A DNA stretch of 64,000 bases from Plectrocnemia conspersa (taxonomy: Eukaryota > Arthropoda > Insecta > Trichoptera > Polycentropodidae): positions 898,483 through 962,482 of the forward strand of contig VTFK01000276.1 in NCBI GenBank assembly GCA_009617715.1, read 5' to 3'. Below the pieces are notes generated by a model, which saw only the letters and a program-made list of their open reading frames with translations, made no database searches and was not told the origin of the DNA. Positions 58,867-64,000 of the stretch are shown piece by piece. A program made the translations under genes and the position numbers. Position 1 is the stretch's first letter. Each line of letters begins with the position of its first letter.

Positions 58867-58917
58867 GCTTATCGGACACTTTTGTCAGCAAATACTGCAC
58901 ATCACAAAACACAACAG
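58834..58917 (+). other. Candidate non-coding first exon with splice donor
   Basis: From the predicted start A at 58834, 84 bases contain no ATG and end at CAACAG|GTACTT (donor GT 58918-58919). The exon is much more GC-rich than its flanks. A long first intron would run rightward, possibly out of the window. It could also be the 5' end of a non-coding RNA or a retroelement. Confidence 0.5.
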
Positions 58918-58919
58918 GT

Positions 58920-60569
58920 ACTTTATATCGCACGTATTCGTTAGCTTATCATCGATCTTAAAATAAATCTCGCAGCTTTCTAAACCCCCGCGACGGCGCC
59001 GCCCTTCAGCCCGACACCCCTCGAATCAAAACTTTTTGAAAACAATTAAAAGTGACACAATATAACTGATTAATCAGAAACGCTTCATCGAACCATAATC
59101 CACACAACAGTAGTGATTTAAAGTACATTAATAATTATTATTATAAACACCATTGGCATTGTTCAGTTCGGCGAATCGTATTTTTAGTGCACGAATCAAA
59201 TAAATTCTAAAGCGAAATTTGTTATGTTTTTTTGCCATTGCGACATTACTGCGATTTTCCTTCTGTGTAGTTAAAAAAATGTGTGCCCTAATTAATTTAG
59301 ATATGCATTAAAATATCAAATTGAATCGTATACTAATTAATCAATCATATCGATTCATTTCACAAGTTTTCTTAAATCCAATGAAAAGTGTAACAGTGAT
59401 ATCGTATAATTATTATTGACATACACATGGTTTCAAATCATAGCAATGGAATGGATTTGATACTAACCATTGTGCTTTAAAGCTCTTTTTAATACTTGAA
59501 ATAATATTTTTAATTGTCGGTCATGTTAATTATAACGATGAATATTTTACACTGATCTGGAAGGTCTGGACTCAAACTGTGCTTATTTTTTCTACTGGTG
59601 TCATGCGAAAATTTTTTTGTAATAATTAACTATTTTTCATACTACAATTTCACCCACGTGAAGCTTTTGTGTGGCACACGCAACTCTTGCGTCACTTTTG
59701 AATCGTATCAGTAAAACTAATTGAATACATAAGCTGTATAAATATTTGCACCCTCAGATATTAAGCTTTATTTCGATTCTTCAATCGGCAGACTTAAGCA
59801 TACATAAAATTTGGAGAAAATATCAAAAAGGAGTACGAAAAATTATATGACATTAAAAATAATGTTTTGCAGTTTATTTATTTAGAAAAATAATATTTTA
59901 AATAATTTATTTCTCAATGGAATAAAAAACACATTCGTGCATTAAGAAATAAATTATAGTAATAGGTAGTTTTTTATTTTCTGTTTATTTCATATATTAT
60001 ATGTATGTTTAGTTAAATTTTGTGTGGTGTAAAAATTATCTATTATGCTAAATATATAATAATAGAACGACTAATGCATCAAGTGTATGAAGATGCATAT
60101 TAAAATGTATTTGTATAATTTTTACAGATTCACAGTACTTTGTTTAGTATAATCATATACTTTAAAATCTTCTTGTAGTTGAAATGATTTTTCGAAAACG
60201 TCTTTCACGTCTGGATGCATTTCCATAATTAAAAGATATTTTTTCTGAGATGAGGCAAAGAGTCTTATCACTTGCTTATGAATTTATTCATTAATTTTGT
60301 AAGTAATTTGTATTTTTTTGAGAACACTGAATATACTTTATTCAATTAAAAAATAATCGTAAAAAGCTGTTTTTTTTTTTTTTAATTTTACCGAAAGATC
60401 GGTTAATATGTTTCAGTTTATTATTTTTTATTTCTTTTTTGGTACGTCATCCACAGTTTGATGTTCACTGATTTTACTACTGAAAATACAAAAAACAGTA
60501 AAATTTTATTTTGAAACATTGTCTTTGTGTTATAAAACACTTTTTAGCTTAATAATATTTCTCAATTTT
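58920..60569. other. Gene-free AT-rich stretch, possibly intron
   Basis: Apart from a GC-rich patch at 58985-59025 (CCCCCGCGACGGCGCCGCC), there is nothing but AT-rich DNA. It would be first-intron sequence if the promoter at 58.8 kb is real. Confidence 0.45.
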
Positions 60570-60690
60570 TATGATCTCGATATGAGTTATGTTAACTTCT
60601 TCAGCAATCTTTCTAATAGTAATTAGAGGATTATTAAGCAGTGTCCCTCATTTTTTTCACATTTTCATTAGTGGCTAATATACTATTATA
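60570..60690 (-). pseudogene. mariner transposase N-terminal (HTH) fragment
   Basis: Minus-strand frames read N-E-N-V-K-K-M-R-D-T, then, after a frame break, N-P-L-I-T-I-R-K-I-A-E-E-V-N-I-T. This resembles the second helix-turn-helix of mariner-type transposases. It is short, broken and without a catalytic domain. A different subfamily from the copy at 13.6-14.3 kb. Confidence 0.55.
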
Positions 60691-62164
60691 GATCCACAAT
60701 TTCTCTTCTCATATTTGCCGCCTTTGCAACCCCCTAAGAAACATTTGCATTATTTATAAACCTTTAGTTTGACATGCGATTCTACAACACTGCACATTAT
60801 TTTATTTTTAACGTAAAATTTCTTATAAATTCATTGTTCCGCGTATCAATTAATCTTCGCTTCGGTTCAAAACGAGTTATGAGCTTTTTCGGTTACTGAA
60901 TTTATTTAAAATCACGTGAGCACAACTGAACCTGTGACTACAGGTTCTCTGAAGATGGTGTATCAGACTTTTTGTACTACTTAAAACGAAACATTTTGCA
61001 GCCGCGAAACTCTTCCTGGAGTCAATGACACAAAATATTTTTATTTATGATGCCACATATGTATTTGTTTAATATGTAACAATGTGTCTCAATACACACG
61101 TATGTATAATAAAGCTTATCGCAATCGACCCCGTGTCAAGTTATTGATCTTGACACACATCGCGAGCGTATGGTTAAATTTTGACTCGGTCTATCTTAAC
61201 TAAAACGGTCAATCACACTGAACCAAAAAATGGCAGGTGGATTTCTTGATGCAACGGTTGCGTAGAAGACCATTGACAAGGTCAACATCGCGTGACAATT
61301 CCGCCTTATCAACTAATTACTTACATAGTTTGCCTTCGATAAAAAAATACTTACAACTTTTAATATTCCGCAGAATTAATTAAACTTTGATTTTATTGTA
61401 TTCAACAATTACTTATATTGGAATTTGTCAAACGCCTTTTCAATGTCGTTGAATGTCGTTTATTATAATGCACAAATCAATTCCTGCATTATGTATATTT
61501 TTACATTAAGAATAGATTGATTTTGAGTCACGATTCATTAATAATAAATAGCATCCATTTATTACCCTTATAATGTTGTTTCATATATATGTCCTTCCAA
61601 GTCTATTGATTCGATTAAAGATGTAACATTTGGATGTAAAATAAATGAAAACATAAGTCAGTCACTTGTTAATGCTCTCATTTGAATCTGAATGAGATGT
61701 TTAGGTGGTATATAAATCAATAAATCCATCATATCTTCATAGGTCTCTTCAGTAAAGGTGTCAATGTTATTTTGTCGAACATCATCAATAATTTTAAATT
61801 GTGAATCACTTTGGATTGATGTTTTATGATTCAATTTATATGGCGTATTTATTAAAACTCGTATACAGAAGATTTTCAGCCAATTGACAGTTTCGCCATC
61901 AATATTTTTTTGGTAGTTTTCATAATTGCCTCCTCTAGAGGTTTGGTTGAATAAAAGTCTTCATTTATAGTATGAAACAGTTTAGGGTATCACGGCCATA
62001 TAATATTACGTATTCGCTATGGGCTATGGTACACAATACGCATGACATTGTGCCATTGAGATTAAGTTGACACAGTATAGTCTGAAACATTAGATATGTA
62101 TGTATGAATTAGAAATTATCAAGTTCTATTTATAATCATATTGTGTAACGAAAATGATAGACTA
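60691..62164. other. Gene-free AT-rich stretch
   Basis: Nothing coding was recognised. The stretch 61120-61290 is slightly less AT-rich (CACATCGCGAGCGTATGG). Confidence 0.45.
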
Positions 62165-62265
62165 TTTATCTAAGATTATATAATTATAATTCAGATCGAT
62201 CGTAACATATTAGGTTTTCCTAGATTTTCTTGATCTCACGGTATTTAATCACAATTGATATAAAA
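62165..62265 (+). mobile_element. SINE tail copy
   Basis: AGATTATATAATTATAATTC, AGATCGATCGTAACATATTAG and CCTAGATTTTCTTGATCTCA match the tail of the SINE copies at 28.9 and 49.5 kb. Head and body are missing. Confidence 0.6.
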
Positions 62266-62399
62266 TCGAGCTATATATATGAACCGTTGATATTGAAAGT
62301 AGGCTAGTCCATATTATGTTATTGTTGGTTTGCGTTTGAACTGATTTAAATGTTTGTAATGATCTTAGGAAATGTACAGAAAATTGGTTTTTCGAATAG

Positions 62400-63240
62400 G
62401 AATTTCTACAATAGCATAATCGCGATCATTTGGCAAGAATGTCCAGGAAATAAAAATTTATGGTCAATAATATATGCATTATTATCGCTAGAGCGAATAA
62501 TTTTCATCCACATTAAGGTTAACTATATATTTATATTATGGCCAGTGCACATATCGCTATGTTTGTGAGTTGTCATATTTTGTAGACGTTTTAAACAACA
62601 AGAAGCTACTTCTTGTGATCCTCTGGATGCAGTTGGTTCATCCCAGGTATACATGTGAATTTCTTCATCATGTTAATTGTGGAAATCTTGAATTAAAACA
62701 TACATGTTTCGTTTGTAGTATGAAACAGAAACTCTCAGTTTAGGATATGGTATTACTTTTTGCAAATCAAAATTTTTGAGACTTGCACTTTATTTTCTTG
62801 TAAGGCTTTTCTAGCTAGTTCGGCATATTTCAAATGAATTTCATATTGTTTCAACAGTTTTGTTTGTTCTTCATTATTGCGTGACGTTTTAATTTGCATA
62901 TTGCGCGAATTGCACTTTTGGCACGTGTCTTTACGCGAATGATGAAACTGCAAATTAAATCCTTTGTTAAAAATATTACATTTATCAACGTGCAAATTGT
63001 ACATTTTTCTTATATTCAATTCAAAGTTAAAAACTTTCAATTTGGATAGTGGCTTTCTGATTGAGGAAAACTCTCAATGTGTTCCTTAACGCGTTTTACT
63101 TCTTCCTCATTAGTTTTCATGAAAGAACCTTTTATTCTACCACGAAACTCTTCTCCATAATTTTGTTGCATTGAGAGCACGGTCCACTCTTCCTTTAGAT
63201 ATAATAAATGTGCCATAAGAAAATCTTTTGTACACTAAAA
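62400..63240 (-). pseudogene. Frameshifted transposon-type ORF (KDTCQKC / DHKF family)
   Basis: Read on the minus strand from 63210: F-R-G-R-I-K-G-S, then V-K-R-V-K-E-H-I-E-S-F-P-Q-S-E-S-H-Y. In another frame (63040-62753): N-I-R-K-M-Y-N-L-H-V, F-H-H-S-R-K-D-T-C-Q-K-C and Y-E-I-H-L-K-Y-A-E-L-A-R-K-A-L. After more breaks come D-M-C-T-G-H-N and I-I-D-H-K-F-L-F-P-G-H-S. This order matches a widespread family of uncharacterised insect and cnidarian transposon proteins with a DDE-like core. I know no established family name. Several stops and frameshifts make it inactive. Confidence 0.65.
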
Positions 63241-63671
63241 TGTTTGCTTCCTTGCTATCTAAATAATATTTAAAACTGCAAGTCTTTTGCGCTCTCCTGT
63301 AATTTCTCGGTCGCATTCTTCTCTTAGCACTCTTCTGTGTAAAAACATTAGTCTGTAAGACTCCAAAATTACGTTTCCTCGTAACTATAGAAACTAACTA
63401 ACATAGCACACTTTCCAATTTTTATTAAATTTATTTTATTTTGAGTGGACTTGCCTTTCAAAATCAACAAACAAATAAAATCATCGACCAAAATAAATGA
63501 CACTGCTATTTATAGATATGATTGTGAATTGATTAAAAACAGAAATTTTAAGATAATTTATAATGAAAATTAGCTCTATTTTTTTTTTGTAACAAATTAG
63601 ACTTGCCTCACTTTCAAAATAAACGACTCATATATTGATTCTAAGCTGTAATAAAAGTTTTTAATTAATAA

Positions 63672-63815
63672 TATGTCACTGATTTACAGTTTCTTATTTA
63701 TAAATGTATATTTGTGTATTATAATAATACAATGTATTGATTTTTTATTACCATAGTGACGCATTGGGATAAGCTGTTAAGTCACGATGTTTTTGTATTA
63801 AATTCAAATAAATAA
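63672..63815 (+). mobile_element. Retroposon 3' tail copy
   Basis: ATGTCACTGATTTACAG...GTGACGCATTGGGATAAGCTG...AATAAATAAAT matches the tails at 19741-19870 and 36035-36158. Confidence 0.55.
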
Positions 63816-64000
63816 ATCAGACTTTATTTTACAATAAATAAATATATTTAATGAGTAGCAAAAATCTTGATCAAAGGCTGAGCGATCTCTAATTTGTGAT
63901 GATTTTTGCTCGGATGGTTAAATTTAATGGTCAACCTTTGTACAAGTTATGAAAATATTGGGTACTATTACAATCACTATTCCTATTATAAGACATTCTG

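Overview
The window is AT-rich nuclear DNA from an animal, almost certainly an insect. The evidence is one conserved intron-rich gene with short GT-AG introns, plus relics of the transposon families that fill insect genomes: hAT, mariner, piggyBac, Jockey-like and RTE-like LINEs, and tRNA-headed SINEs. The order cannot be fixed from the sequence alone. There are no operons, bacterial signals, rRNA genes or CRISPR arrays.

The only clearly intact host gene lies on the + strand at 9488-20582. It encodes the insect orthologue of inositol polyphosphate 4-phosphatase (INPP4A/INPP4B), which removes the 4-phosphate from PI(3,4)P2. I could assemble it exon by exon with canonical splice sites: an N-terminal PH-like domain, a C2 domain, the NHR-like middle region and a C-terminal CX5R phosphatase site, CKSGKDRT. 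Exons 1-13 and 15-21 join in one frame to give about 1138 residues. An optional exon at 16928-17054 sits in transposon-like sequence and would give about 1176 residues. A CpG-rich, TATA-less promoter precedes the gene, and an AATAAA at 21945 is a plausible poly(A) signal. Its introns hold a hAT MITE with a perfect target duplication, a dead mariner, an iterated-motif hairpin element, and a LINE tail next to a splice acceptor.

Left flank (1-9.2 kb): hAT transposase relic, hAT MITE (1367-1856), LINE reverse-transcriptase fragments, a small ORF with a signal-peptide-like start (5143), and a tandem array with a unit of about 740 bp (5458-7890). Each full unit of the array carries a tRNA-like SINE head, a TATA box, and a short ATG exon ending in a splice donor. 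Another hAT MITE split this array.

Right flank (22-64 kb) has no convincing host coding exon. It contains LINE fragments (23.1, 24.9-25.7 and 47.3 kb), a piggyBac tail (41.3 kb), a mariner fragment (60.6 kb), a frameshifted transposon-type ORF (62.4-63.2 kb), SINE copies, several perfect hairpins, and a repeat family (core AAAAGCAATAAAATCG) found about 16 times, both in tandem and head to head. At 58.8 kb there is a textbook RNA polymerase II core promoter with TATA, Inr and DPE at exact spacing. It is followed by an 84-base ATG-free exon and splice donor, so a gene may start here and continue beyond the window.
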